From: Treponema sp.
GTDB taxonomy: Bacteria; Spirochaetota; Spirochaetia; Treponematales; Breznakiellaceae
DNA: 42,787 bases
NCBI GenBank assembly: GCA_031265845.1
Contig: JAISCC010000101.1
Coordinates: 1-42,787, forward strand
Direction of reading: 5' to 3'
In this document: positions 34,243 to 42,681 of the stretch, one piece after another
Layout of the letters: each line of letters begins with the position of its first letter
Numbering within the stretch: position 1 is the first letter of the stretch
The notes under the pieces: model-generated
The model's database searches: none
Told to the model about the DNA's origin: nothing
Seen by the model: the letters and a program-made list of their open reading frames with translations, nothing else
Made by a program: the position numbers and the translations under genes

Positions 34243-34270
34243 ATTATAGTACAGTATGCAAGCATAGCAA
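34243..34270 (-). promoter_or_regulatory. promoter of the XRE-cupin/CoA-ligase operon
   Basis: On the minus strand, TTGCTA (34270-34265), 16-base spacer, TATAAT (34248-34243), then GAGGAGAA before ATG 34227. The region 34271-34479 between this and the mscS promoter is GC-rich with no supported gene. Confidence 0.65.
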
Positions 34271-34479
34271 AACAGAAGTGAATATGCAAGAGCAGGAGGT
34301 TCCGCCGCGCTTCCCTTCGCGGAAGGAACGCCGGCGCCGTCCCCTCAAAGAGGCGCATCTCCTCCCGCGTCTCTTTGAAACCCGTTGCGCCGCGACACGC
34401 GCCAGCGTTAGCGCATAACACATCCTACTATAGCGTTGCGTCAGCGTTGCGTCTCATCAAAAAACTTTTTTAAAACCAT

Positions 34480-34508
34480 TTGCTTATTTGCAATAAAACG
34501 TATATAGT
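34480..34508 (+). promoter_or_regulatory. mscS promoter, leaderless arrangement
   Basis: TTGCTT (34480-34485), 17-base spacer, TATAGT (34503-34508), and ATG 34515 begins 6 bases later. GAGGA directly touches the ATG and is too close to act as a ribosome site. Confidence 0.62.
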
Positions 34509-34514
34509 TGAGGA

Positions 34515-35828
34515 ATGGATAGCCTACGATTTATTTTTGCGTTTCTTTTTGTTTCTTCATCCTCCGCGCTGTTTGCCCAGACAAATGCGGCGGATGAGAC
34601 TCTTGAGTCGGATGTTTCTTCTGTGGTAAACGGGATCGCAGGAAAAAACATCTTTATAAGATTTGGCATTGCCATTGCGGTAATCATTCTTGTGATTCTC
34701 CTGATACGGCTGGTCAGGCGTCTGTTTGTAAAACTGCAAAATAAAATACAAAACGGGATGGTTATCAAGCCAGTTGTTTTCAGGCAATACACCCTCTTTG
34801 ATTCACAGCAAATAGCGAACGCCGTCTTTTTTTTGGCAAGGATACTCAAATATGTTGTATACGCGCTGATCGTATATTTAACCTTGCCTATCGTATTCGC
34901 CATCTTTGAACAAACCCGCGGCGTTGCGACAAGATTGTTGGGTTACATCATTTCCCCTCTCAAAAATACGGGAATTGCCATTGTCAGATATATTCCCAAT
35001 CTGATAACCATCTTCATTACCTTTCTAATCGCCCATTACACGATGAAAGCGCTGCGTTTTTTTATCACCCAGATTCAAAAAGGAAAGCTCGTTATTCCGG
35101 GCTTTTACGCGGACTGGGCGCAGCCTACGTTTAACATACTGCGGATATTGATATACGCCTTCACCATCATCCTCATATACCCGCTCCTGCCCAATTCCGA
35201 ATCCGATATTTTCAAGGGCGTTTCCGTGTTCGTCGGCATTCTGTTTTCGCTGGGATCGAGTTCCGTCATCGGGAATCTGGTGGCGGGCATTGTCGTCACC
35301 TACATGAGGCCGTTCAAGCTGGGCGACCGGATACAGATCGGCAATGTCGTGGGGTTTGTGGTGGAAAAATCCGCGACGGTAACACGATTGCGCACCCATA
35401 AAAACGAATACATCACCTTCCCCAATTCCACGATACTCACTTCAAGCATCACCAATTACAATGTTTCCGCAGACAACGAAAACGATCACGGGCTTATCCT
35501 GCATGTAACCATCACTTTCGGCTATTCAACGCCTTGGCAGACGGTGCATTCGATTCTCATTGAATCCGCGCTCAAGACGCCGCACATTGAGCGTGACCCC
35601 ATGCCCTTCGTGCTTCAGACAAAACTTGATGATTTCTACGCGCATTACGAGATAAACGCATACACAAAGGCGATTCAGAAGGTGCCGGCGGTGTATTCCG
35701 AATTGCATAAAAATATACAAAACGGATTCCATGATGCGGGGCTGGATATGACCGTCTCCTATGTCAGCTCTTATATACCCTATACCACCCCCTTCGCGGA
35801 AGCGAAAATCGTAGAAGACATGGAATAA
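34515..35828 (+). CDS. MscS-family mechanosensitive channel
   Basis: This inner-membrane channel releases solutes when membrane tension rises. Its 437 residues exceed the 286 of E. coli MscS: a signal-like N-terminus (FIFAFLFVSSSSALFAQ) and extra membrane helices (about 50-70, 100-130, 155-180) precede the conserved core. The pore-lining helix and following beta domain are clear at about 230-300: GILFSLGSSSVIGNLVAGIV and TYMRPFKLGDRIQIG. The C-terminal vestibule domain follows (TITNYNVS-like stretch, HVTITFGYSTPW). A GC-rich hairpin with T6 ends the transcript. Confidence 0.92.
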   Translation: MDSLRFIFAFLFVSSSSALFAQTNAADETLESDVSSVVNGIAGKNIFIRFGIAIAVIILVILLIRLVRRLFVKLQNKIQNGMVIKPVVFRQYTLFDSQQIANAVFFLARILKYVVYALIVYLTLPIVFAIFEQTRGVATRLLGYIISPLKNTGIAIVRYIPNLITIFITFLIAHYTMKALRFFITQIQKGKLVIPGFYADWAQPTFNILRILIYAFTIILIYPLLPNSESDIFKGVSVFVGILFSLGSSSVIGNLVAGIVVTYMRPFKLGDRIQIGNVVGFVVEKSATVTRLRTHKNEYITFPNSTILTSSITNYNVSADNENDHGLILHVTITFGYSTPWQTVHSILIESALKTPHIERDPMPFVLQTKLDDFYAHYEINAYTKAIQKVPAVYSELHKNIQNGFHDAGLDMTVSYVSSYIPYTTPFAEAKIVEDME

Positions 35829-35848
35829 AGAAGAGGACAAAAAAGTGT

Positions 35849-35894
35849 AACCCTCCCCCGTCTTGAAGGGCGGGGCGCGTCCGGGCGGTTTTTT
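35849..35894 (+). terminator. terminator after mscS
   Basis: GC-rich sequence with a CCCG/CGGG hairpin (CCCCCGTCTTGAAGGGCGGG) and further GC pairing, ending in TTTTTT at 35889-35894, 66 bases after the mscS stop. The exact stem is uncertain. Confidence 0.5.
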
Positions 35895-35904
35895 ATATGC
35901 ATCC

Positions 35905-35933
35905 TTGTATAAATCGCCGACCTACTGTATACT
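35905..35933 (+). promoter_or_regulatory. cyclase promoter, leaderless arrangement
   Basis: TTGTAT (35905-35910), 17-base spacer, TATACT (35928-35933), and ATG 35940 starts 6 bases later. No ribosome-binding sequence lies before the ATG. Confidence 0.65.
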
Positions 35934-35939
35934 GCTTCC

Positions 35940-37598
35940 ATGAAAATCAGAGTCAAAATACTATTTATTGTCGTACCCCTCTTGACGGTCGCTATCGCAA
36001 TGGTGGGCGGGGCGTCATATCTTTTGGCTGCGGCTGCGGTCAATAACATAGCGGTTGGCTCTCTGCAATTCAAGACCGAAGAAGTCATAAGTTACGCCGA
36101 AGGGCAGTGGAATATTCTTGTTGATAATAATATGGTTGGCAATCTCTCAATGGAATCGGTGGCGCAAGAGGCGGTTGGAAACTTCTCACGCGGCATACTC
36201 CGCAGCCCCACCGAGGCTATTTTCGCGCTTGATGAAGACGCGCAGATCGCTATTATGGCGGGCGGACTCACCGTTTCGCCGGAAGAGGCGGCTGCGCTTT
36301 TCGCCAACGTCCGAGTCGAGAAAAATGGATTTCTTTTCACGCGAATCAATGGCGTTGAACGCGCGGCCTACACCATGCCGTTTGCGCCCTTCAATTGGCA
36401 AGTGTTCGTTACGGAAGAGCGGAGTCAATTCTACGGACCGGTTGAGCAGATTTTCAGAACATCGGCCGCCATATTGATCGGCGTTCTGGCAGCCGGTGTG
36501 TTGCTCCTCTTTATAATGGCCCGCTACATCACCATGCCCATAGAAAATGTGGTTTCTTCCATGAGGCGCATTATTGAAGAGAACACGCTCGCTGAAACGG
36601 TTCCCGTGTATTACAAAGACGAGATCGGACATCTTTCCCATACGTTTAACATCATGCTTCAAAATTTGGATGTAGCCTATAAACAGATAAAAAATTATGC
36701 GTTTGACGCGGCGATAGCGCAAAGGCGCGAGTGGAAAATCAGAAACGTATTCCAATTATACGTGCCTGCGGACGTTATTGATGAAATATTTGTCAATCCC
36801 GAAAAGATGCTGATCGGCACGAACCGCGAAACCGCCATTCTGTTCTCGGATATACGCAGTTTCACCACCATTTCCGAAAAGATGCAACCGGACGATCTGG
36901 TCAATTCGCTCAACCGTTACTTCAAAACCATGGTGAACATCATCATGGACAGGGATGGCATTGTGGATAAATACATCGGCGACGCCATTATGGCGATCTT
37001 TGGCGCGCCTGTTGCGCGTGAAAACGACGCGCTTTCCTCGGTGTTGGCCGGTCTTGAAATGAGCGAAGCGCTGACTGAGTTCAACATGTCGCAGACGAAA
37101 CTTGGCGCGCCGGAATTCCACATTGGCATAGGCGTCAATTACGGCGTCGTTACGGTGGGAAACATCGGTTGCGAACGCAAGATGAACTACACAGTCATAG
37201 GCGATTCAGTGAACCTCGCGTCCCGCCTCGAAGGTCTTACCAAAATGTACAAGGAGCCGATCCTTTTTTCTGAGAGCGTATACGAAAAAATTCAAGGCAT
37301 AATCCCGTGCAGAACCATTGACCGCGTGGCGGTGAAAGGAAAGACGCTGGGCGCGCTTATCCTGACGGCGCGCCGACGCATAACGCCGGTGGAGCAAAAA
37401 GCGTGGAAATTGCACGAACACGCGGTGCAATTATACTATGAGCGGAACTTCGGCAAATCTCTTGCGGTTTTTGAAGAGGTGAGGGCTTTGCTTCCCAACG
37501 ATCTCGCGTCGGATCGGTATATCGACCGGTGCAAGCGGTATATAAAAGAGCCGCCTCCTGAACACTGGGACGGCGTGGAGATCATGCGCGAAAAATGA
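35940..37598 (+). CDS. membrane-bound class III adenylate cyclase with HAMP
   Basis: This enzyme should make cAMP in response to an extracytoplasmic signal. Its 552 residues run: TM1 (about 7-30), a periplasmic sensor region (31-170), TM2 (175-195), HAMP (about 195-250) and a class III catalytic domain (about 292-475). Metal-binding Asp304 (LFSDIRSFT) and Asp348 (KYIGDAIMAIFGAP) are present. Lys344 and Thr418 (NYTVIGDSVNLASRLE) favour ATP over GTP, and Asn425 and Arg429 complete the site. The last 75 residues form a TPR-like helical tail. The stop overlaps the next start by 4 bases (ATGA), so the following envelope gene is co-translated. Confidence 0.93.
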   Translation: MKIRVKILFIVVPLLTVAIAMVGGASYLLAAAAVNNIAVGSLQFKTEEVISYAEGQWNILVDNNMVGNLSMESVAQEAVGNFSRGILRSPTEAIFALDEDAQIAIMAGGLTVSPEEAAALFANVRVEKNGFLFTRINGVERAAYTMPFAPFNWQVFVTEERSQFYGPVEQIFRTSAAILIGVLAAGVLLLFIMARYITMPIENVVSSMRRIIEENTLAETVPVYYKDEIGHLSHTFNIMLQNLDVAYKQIKNYAFDAAIAQRREWKIRNVFQLYVPADVIDEIFVNPEKMLIGTNRETAILFSDIRSFTTISEKMQPDDLVNSLNRYFKTMVNIIMDRDGIVDKYIGDAIMAIFGAPVARENDALSSVLAGLEMSEALTEFNMSQTKLGAPEFHIGIGVNYGVVTVGNIGCERKMNYTVIGDSVNLASRLEGLTKMYKEPILFSESVYEKIQGIIPCRTIDRVAVKGKTLGALILTARRRITPVEQKAWKLHEHAVQLYYERNFGKSLAVFEEVRALLPNDLASDRYIDRCKRYIKEPPPEHWDGVEIMREK

Positions 37599-38869
37599 AA
37601 AATAACCATATAAAATTTTTAACGGGCTGTCTGTTGTGCTTGTCATCGCTTTCTTTTCCGGCTCTGCAAGCCACATCTGATGAAATTGCAGTTGATGAAG
37701 CCTCACGGGATGAACCCGTTGTCAGCGCGGATGGCGCGGCTGAAGCGCGAGAATCGGCTGTCCTTGTTTTCTATCACCAAGGAAGAGAAAACGCCCCGCC
37801 TGATTTGTACAACGCCATTGACTATGTGGCGTATGCGGTTGACGCGGCGCTGTATGAGGCGGGTATAGAAGCGAAGTTGCCCTACGTCAGGAGCGAAACG
37901 GGTGATTTCTCGTCCGGGGAACTACAGCGGCATTGCGCGGAGGCGGATGTCCGCTGGGCGATTACCGTATACACCACGTACGGCAACGACCGCCTGTCGT
38001 GGCGTTTCTCCATATATGACGCAGTTGACAACTTTATCAGGGCAAGCGAGACGTTTTGGACGCCGTTTTATGTCGGGCTTTTAACCGACGCTTCCATTGA
38101 CAACTCCGCGGAAAAACTCATTCAGAATTACCAACAGTCTTTCCACACATCCGTCTTCAGCGGGGACACAGCCGTAAGCGTCTCTCAAAAATTCACCGCG
38201 CCTGAAGACGGCATAGAAGTCTTTTTCGGCGATACGGACGGCGTTTCCGCCGGAGTCGTGAAAAATAAAGAGCTTGTCGCGCCGTTTTTTCTTTTTGTGG
38301 AAGGGAGTCCTGTTTTTGGAACAGCCGTCAAAAGCGGCTATTGGGAGCAACCGTTTGAGCTTGCCGTCGGTGTCACCGGAGAGCCGGCCGCCTTGCAGAA
38401 ACCGCTCAAGAAGATGCGGCAGGCCGCCAGTTTTATGACCGACCTCAGAGGCATTCCCGCGACGCCGCTCAAGTACGGCGTGAGTCTTGGCTATCGTTTT
38501 TATCCTGCGCTTGACCGGTGGTTTTTCAGCGCCGACTATTCGCTTTGGCAAGAAAAGCTGCCCCTGAATCCTGACAGGGGGCGCCTGTATCAGGAATTGC
38601 GCTTTGGAACAGGCTTGTATCTCCTGCCTGATAGAAAGTTTCCATTCCGTGTGCTGGCGGGAACCGGCGTGTCAATTGTTTTTGTAGACAACGCCGCCAA
38701 TTTCCTTGCGGATCCCCTGTGGTTCGGCGCGGAATACCACTTTTCCCGTTTTGCAATTATAAGCGAAGTCCGGTTGCCTGAGATTTTCACCTATTCGAGA
38801 AACAGTTTTGGAAACGATGTTTCTGATGGCGGGTGGTGCGTTTCTTTTGGAGTAATGCTGAAATGGTAA
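37595..38869 (+). CDS. exported protein, beta-barrel-like C-terminus
   Basis: I do not recognise a named family. The protein has 424 residues, an N-terminal signal peptide (FLTGCLLCLSSLSFPALQA), and a soluble first half with an alpha/beta pattern (AIDYVAYAVDAALYEAGIEA; RWAITVYTTYGNDRLSWRFS). From about 300 to the end, alternating aromatic/hydrophobic strands (YGVSLGYRFYPALDRWFFSA; FGTGLYLLPDRKFPFRVLAG) end in ...GVMLKW, a final aromatic as in outer-membrane beta-barrels. The start overlaps the cyclase stop and its stop overlaps the next gene, so the three genes form a tightly coupled operon. Outer-membrane location is inference. Confidence 0.72.
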   Translation: MKNNHIKFLTGCLLCLSSLSFPALQATSDEIAVDEASRDEPVVSADGAAEARESAVLVFYHQGRENAPPDLYNAIDYVAYAVDAALYEAGIEAKLPYVRSETGDFSSGELQRHCAEADVRWAITVYTTYGNDRLSWRFSIYDAVDNFIRASETFWTPFYVGLLTDASIDNSAEKLIQNYQQSFHTSVFSGDTAVSVSQKFTAPEDGIEVFFGDTDGVSAGVVKNKELVAPFFLFVEGSPVFGTAVKSGYWEQPFELAVGVTGEPAALQKPLKKMRQAASFMTDLRGIPATPLKYGVSLGYRFYPALDRWFFSADYSLWQEKLPLNPDRGRLYQELRFGTGLYLLPDRKFPFRVLAGTGVSIVFVDNAANFLADPLWFGAEYHFSRFAIISEVRLPEIFTYSRNSFGNDVSDGGWCVSFGVMLKW

Positions 38870-40212
38870 AACGAGTTGTCATCTTTGTATTGTTTTTTTC
38901 CTTGCTGTCAAGCGCCTTTGTCAATGCGCAGGAAACAGGCGGTTCGTCGGCGGTGGAAGCGATGGCGGCGCCCGCCGCCGACGGCCTTCCTGACTATCTG
39001 AGCGGAAGCGTCAACATCCTCTATAGATTTCATATAGACGAGGATTTCTATTTTCTTGCGCGTGAAGCGGGCGTTTATGTATGGGACTCCTACGCCGGCG
39101 CTTTTCCCTCCAAAGAATTCTGGGCTTTTTCGATAGAATCGTATTTGAACGGAACGGAAAATATCGCCCATGTTTTCCGGTATGACAATGAAACGGACGC
39201 GGCGGATCCCCTTGCGGACGCGGCAAGCCGCAATATACCGGTTCTCGCCGATATTTACGTTTCGGGCGATATTACCGCCGGAACGGCGACCGTGCGCTAT
39301 ACGTTTACCGATCTTTTCTCAAGCCTGCACACACTGGACAAGACGTTCACCGAGGCGATTCCTACGGAAGACGATCTATTGCTTTACTATTGGCTTCCCA
39401 TCAAAACCGATCTCGCCGATTTTATAAAACCCATACTCAAGCCGTTGTTCACCCTCTACGGGCCTGCCGGCGCAACTGTCTCCGGTTTCGTCGATGAATC
39501 TCTGGTCATACCGGAATCCGGTTCCATACGTTTTGTACTTCCCCTGCCCGGCGTCTACAAATGGACAATGGCGCATGAGAAATATGTCACCCGCACCGGC
39601 GTTTTCTTTGCCGATAAAGACAAAAATGAGCTTGTCCTTCCCTCGCAGAAATTTTATCCCTCTTCTTTAGACATAGGGGTCTTTCAGGCGTGTTTTCCAG
39701 AAATCTGGTATACCCGTAATTCTAGAACCAGCGGCTGGTTTTTCAGCGTAGGTTTGCAACAGCAGGCGTTTGGCTTCTTTTCCAAGGGCGGCGAATCGTC
39801 TGGCGTTCCGCCTTTGCAAACGAGTTTCACTGCCGCGCCGCTTGTTATGCCCGGCGTTGCGGGGGGATACCGTTTTAACACGCAAGAGCCGTACATTCCG
39901 AAACTGTACATACAGGGCGTTCTGCAAGCCCGCTTAAACTACACCCGCAGAATAAAAAAAGACGCCGACTGGTTCGACGATTTTTCTCCAGCAAGCCTTT
40001 CATTGTATATCGGGTATGACTGGGAGGCGCCGGTTTTATTCAAGTTGTTTGCGGAAGTCGGCGTTTCCATGTATTTCTTGAGAGATGGTTATGAATCCTC
40101 TGTTTCCAAGGGGATGAACGACAAGGGCTTTTTACAGCAGTCCATAGGCGATAGCGTCTATATTGAGGTTCCCTGTTTCAGATTGGGAATAAAGATAAAG
40201 CTGCCCTTCTAG
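38863..40212 (+). CDS. exported protein, beta-barrel-like, partner of the preceding gene
   Basis: No named family recognised. I choose ATG 38863 (MVKRVVIFVLFFSLLSSAFV, signal peptide ending near NAQ), which overlaps the previous stop by 7 bases and has GGAG 10 bases upstream; an in-frame ATG at 38833 lies inside the previous gene. The protein has 449 residues. The central part includes a PEGA-like stretch (PAGATVSGFVDESLVIPESG), and the last 170 residues show strand-like repeats (GWFFSVGLQQQAFGFF; PSLSLYIGYDW-type) ending ...IKIKLPF with a terminal Phe typical of outer-membrane barrels. Its layout parallels the upstream neighbour. Probably an envelope partner of the cyclase operon. Confidence 0.7.
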   Translation: MVKRVVIFVLFFSLLSSAFVNAQETGGSSAVEAMAAPAADGLPDYLSGSVNILYRFHIDEDFYFLAREAGVYVWDSYAGAFPSKEFWAFSIESYLNGTENIAHVFRYDNETDAADPLADAASRNIPVLADIYVSGDITAGTATVRYTFTDLFSSLHTLDKTFTEAIPTEDDLLLYYWLPIKTDLADFIKPILKPLFTLYGPAGATVSGFVDESLVIPESGSIRFVLPLPGVYKWTMAHEKYVTRTGVFFADKDKNELVLPSQKFYPSSLDIGVFQACFPEIWYTRNSRTSGWFFSVGLQQQAFGFFSKGGESSGVPPLQTSFTAAPLVMPGVAGGYRFNTQEPYIPKLYIQGVLQARLNYTRRIKKDADWFDDFSPASLSLYIGYDWEAPVLFKLFAEVGVSMYFLRDGYESSVSKGMNDKGFLQQSIGDSVYIEVPCFRLGIKIKLPF

Positions 40213-40679
40213 GCTTCGCCGCCGCAGTCCAAATGCGTCGGCGTAAGTTGCGGCGCGCCGTGAAAAGGAGCGGCGGCGATATGCAAGCAGTTGCGCGACA
40301 CAGGAGAAGCCTAGTGTTGCGCCGGTGTTTTAGGAAAGCCATCTGATGAAAAAATATGAAGCGTATGAGCCAATTTCAAAACGCGAACTACAGTGACAAT
40401 ATGGGATTATGACGACGGGAAGCCGCATCGAATATTTAGAGACATAAGCAAAAGAGACAGTCCGTTAAAGAAATGTATGGCTTGGCATAATGGACGGCTG
40501 TTGAAATCAGTCCACGACCGCTCCAAGCAAGGCGTCGTGTTGCAGTTTGGTTGCAATCAAGCGTATAATAACCGAAGGCTTGCCCATAAAGAGCGTTATG
40601 CGCCATTTCAGCTCAAATCATTGAAAAATAGTTGACAGGATGATGTAAAGAAACTATACTGAATTTACGGAGGAAATCA
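40213..40679. other. intergenic region with consensus promoter
   Basis: A 467-base region. An 80-residue ORF at 40393-40635 lacks a ribosome site and family features, and I do not accept it as a gene. At its end is a near-consensus promoter, TTGACA (40632-40637), 17 bases, TATACT (40655-40660), for the small exported protein gene. Confidence 0.6.
40632..40660 (+). promoter_or_regulatory. consensus sigma-70-type promoter
   Basis: TTGACA, 17-base spacer, TATACT. This is the best -35/-10 match in the window. GGAGG follows 7 bases before ATG 40680. Expression of the small exported protein should be strong. Confidence 0.75.
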
Positions 40680-41192
40680 ATGAAAAAAATTATCGCCTTT
40701 TGTTTGTTTGGTTTTATAACGGCGTCTTCATATTCTCAAGTACAAAATAGTTATGAAGAAATAATTAACAGCGACGTTAGCTCTCTTATAGAAGAATATA
40801 AAACGACAGACAACAGTATATTGTTGCTTGAGATAAATTATGAGAAAAATAATTTTAGGAAACTTAATGAACTTTTTACAGAAACGGCTTCTCAAGCCAC
40901 AGATCCAACTGATGTATTGCCTATTATAAATCAAATGTATCGGGCTGCTGTCAAATGTATGGCGTTAAGTACGCTATTATATAATAACGGCAATATAAAA
41001 GAGAGTAATTTTGCAGCTAGCATGCAATTAATGAAAACCGGCGTTATACTGATACTGCAAGGAGCAAAAGATATGGGATTGGATATTGATAGTATAATTA
41101 ACTATAACCAAGAGAATATTCCAGATGCTATGCCGAGAAATTATATAAAAGTAATAAGGGCGACTCTGGAAACCCCGGTTCCCATAATATAA
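40680..41192 (+). CDS. small exported protein of unknown function
   Basis: I do not recognise a family. The protein has 170 residues with a signal peptide (KKIIAFCLFGFITASSYSQ) and a helical, Asn/Ile-rich mature part without Cys pairs or repeats. Base composition is visibly more A+T-rich than its neighbours (many Asn, Ile, Lys, Tyr codons ending in A/T), suggesting recent acquisition or different constraint. It has a strong promoter and ribosome site. The vWA gene follows about 90 bases later on the same strand and may be co-transcribed. Confidence 0.7.
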   Translation: MKKIIAFCLFGFITASSYSQVQNSYEEIINSDVSSLIEEYKTTDNSILLLEINYEKNNFRKLNELFTETASQATDPTDVLPIINQMYRAAVKCMALSTLLYNNGNIKESNFAASMQLMKTGVILILQGAKDMGLDIDSIINYNQENIPDAMPRNYIKVIRATLETPVPII

Positions 41193-41233
41193 AGAGACGG
41201 TAAATAATTTATTAGAAGAGGAGGCTGTTCACC

Positions 41234-41296
41234 ATGTCAGATATTGCAATCGTCTTAGACCAAGCGCGCAAGAAGAGAGATTCGCATGACGGCTAA
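41234..41296 (+). CDS. 20-residue upstream ORF overlapping the vWA gene
   Basis: ATG 41234 has AGAGGAGG 9 bases upstream, a better ribosome site than that of the vWA gene itself. It encodes MSDIAIVLDQARKKRDSHDG and stops at TAA 41294-41296, overlapping the vWA start (41286) in another frame. It may act as a leader that couples translation into the vWA gene, or be the stub of a lost gene. Confidence 0.45.
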   Translation: MSDIAIVLDQARKKRDSHDG

Positions 41297-42395
41297 GAAC
41301 CTCTGTATACTGCTCTGTATGTTTTCGCTCGCCCATGTCTATGCGCTTGATTTGACCATAGAAAAGGAAGACCTCCGCATTGAGCAACGCGTTGACGGGG
41401 GTTTCCATCTTTTCATACGGAAAAAGCCTGACATCGCCTCGGTGCTGATAGCCGAAACCACCAAGGATTTCACGTACAATGAGCCGAATTACGCATACCG
41501 CGCTCCATCATGGAATGCGATCAACGGCAACGAAGTGAGGATTATCAACGGCGCGCCCCTTTCCCCGACAAGCGGCGTCTGGTCGCTTATTGATTCCACG
41601 CCGGAGCGCGACGAGGAGTTCGGCGAAGCTTTTCACATCTATATTCCGTACATCCTGAACTACGGCTATGAAACCGGACGCCACGGCGAGTTGTATGTCC
41701 GTGACGGCGCTTATTTCAACCTCCGCGCTTTCGCGTTGCCTTTTGGGGACTATGGGGGCGTTTTCCAGGACAACCCATTTGTCCTTGAGGTGACGCAGAA
41801 GCCCCTGCCCGGTCCGCCTGATGGAAATTATATGCTTGAGACTCTTGCGACATTTTCGGATGTAAGCCGCAAGACTGGCGGCACGATGAGGCTGTCGTCC
41901 GCGCCTGATGATATTGCGCCAAACATTAAAGAGTTGCTTGAAAAAGAGAAGGGCAAATCCCTTGACGTGGTGGTTTGTCTTGACACCACCGGCAGCATGA
42001 AAGACGATATTGCCGAGATTAAAATGTCCCTGGCGCCCCTGTTGTTCAGCATGAGCGGCGCATTTCCTTCTTTCAGGGTGGGATTGACGCTTTACAAAGA
42101 CTACAAGGAAGCGTATGTCACCAGGGTGATTCCCTTTGCCACTACTAGCGCGGCGATTCAAAGAGAGCTTGACAGGATAGCCGTGGGCGGCGGGAAAGAC
42201 ACTCCAGAGGCGGTGTACGAGGCGTTGTACGATGGCGCGACCAAGTTTCCATGGGAAGCCCAAGCGCGTGTCATCATCCTCATAGGAGACGCGCCGCCCC
42301 ACCCGCGTCCGGTCGGCGCCATCACGCAGGAAATGGCGGAAGCCGCGCTTGCTGAAAGAAACATCATCGTGCATACTATAACGTTGCCCCAGTAA
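41286..42395 (+). CDS. exported von Willebrand factor A domain protein
   Basis: This 369-residue protein has a signal peptide (NLCILLCMFSLAHVYA). Residues about 20-200 are a beta-rich unknown region. The vWA domain fills about 225-369: a MIDAS motif DTTGSMKDD starting at Asp233, VGLTLYKDYKEAYVTRVIPF, and GGGKDTPEAVYEALYDGATK, which provides the third metal-site acid, then RVIILIGDAPPHPRP. Such domains bind metal and protein partners in the envelope. The own ribosome site is weak; an overlapping short ORF with a strong site lies just upstream. The domain call is firm, the biological role unknown. Confidence 0.85.
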   Translation: MTAKNLCILLCMFSLAHVYALDLTIEKEDLRIEQRVDGGFHLFIRKKPDIASVLIAETTKDFTYNEPNYAYRAPSWNAINGNEVRIINGAPLSPTSGVWSLIDSTPERDEEFGEAFHIYIPYILNYGYETGRHGELYVRDGAYFNLRAFALPFGDYGGVFQDNPFVLEVTQKPLPGPPDGNYMLETLATFSDVSRKTGGTMRLSSAPDDIAPNIKELLEKEKGKSLDVVVCLDTTGSMKDDIAEIKMSLAPLLFSMSGAFPSFRVGLTLYKDYKEAYVTRVIPFATTSAAIQRELDRIAVGGGKDTPEAVYEALYDGATKFPWEAQARVIILIGDAPPHPRPVGAITQEMAEAALAERNIIVHTITLPQ

Positions 42396-42396
42396 A

Positions 42397-42568
42397 ACAC
42401 GAACGGCGCGAACAGGCGTGTCGTTGGGTTGCTATCTGCGGCTATGACTGGAATATTGCCCGGCTTTGACACGAACAGCGCGAACTTTTGGTTTGAGAGC
42501 GTTGGTTTCATCTGGGTTTTCCGCGTGATAATGAAGTCCGCCCTGTTCCGTTCGTGAGGTTCGTGTTT
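42397..42568. repeat. short dispersed repeat, three copies
   Basis: ACACGAACGGCGCGAAC (42397-42413) and ACACGAACAGCGCGAAC (42469-42485) differ at one base. An inverted relative, AACACGAACCTCACGAAC, is readable on the minus strand near 42550-42568. The region 42396-42681 otherwise holds no gene; TATAAT boxes at 42624 and 42637 may serve the next gene. Confidence 0.5.
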
Positions 42569-42681
42569 ACATTTCTTATTTTCTCCGTAATTGAAACCAT
42601 CAGAGAGCAAGGAGCGTGCATTCTATAATATTTTTGTATAATACTTTAGAAAAAGTTTTGGGTTTGATAGGAGATTGTTGA

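Noticed and set aside
34143-34421. 92-residue minus-strand ORF over the XRE promoter
   Set aside because: It overlaps the promoter and 5' end of the XRE-cupin gene and has no ribosome site or family features.
40393-40635. 80-residue ORF before the small exported protein
   Set aside because: No Shine-Dalgarno, no recognised features, and it ends at the consensus promoter of the next gene; could be a remnant but not supportable.
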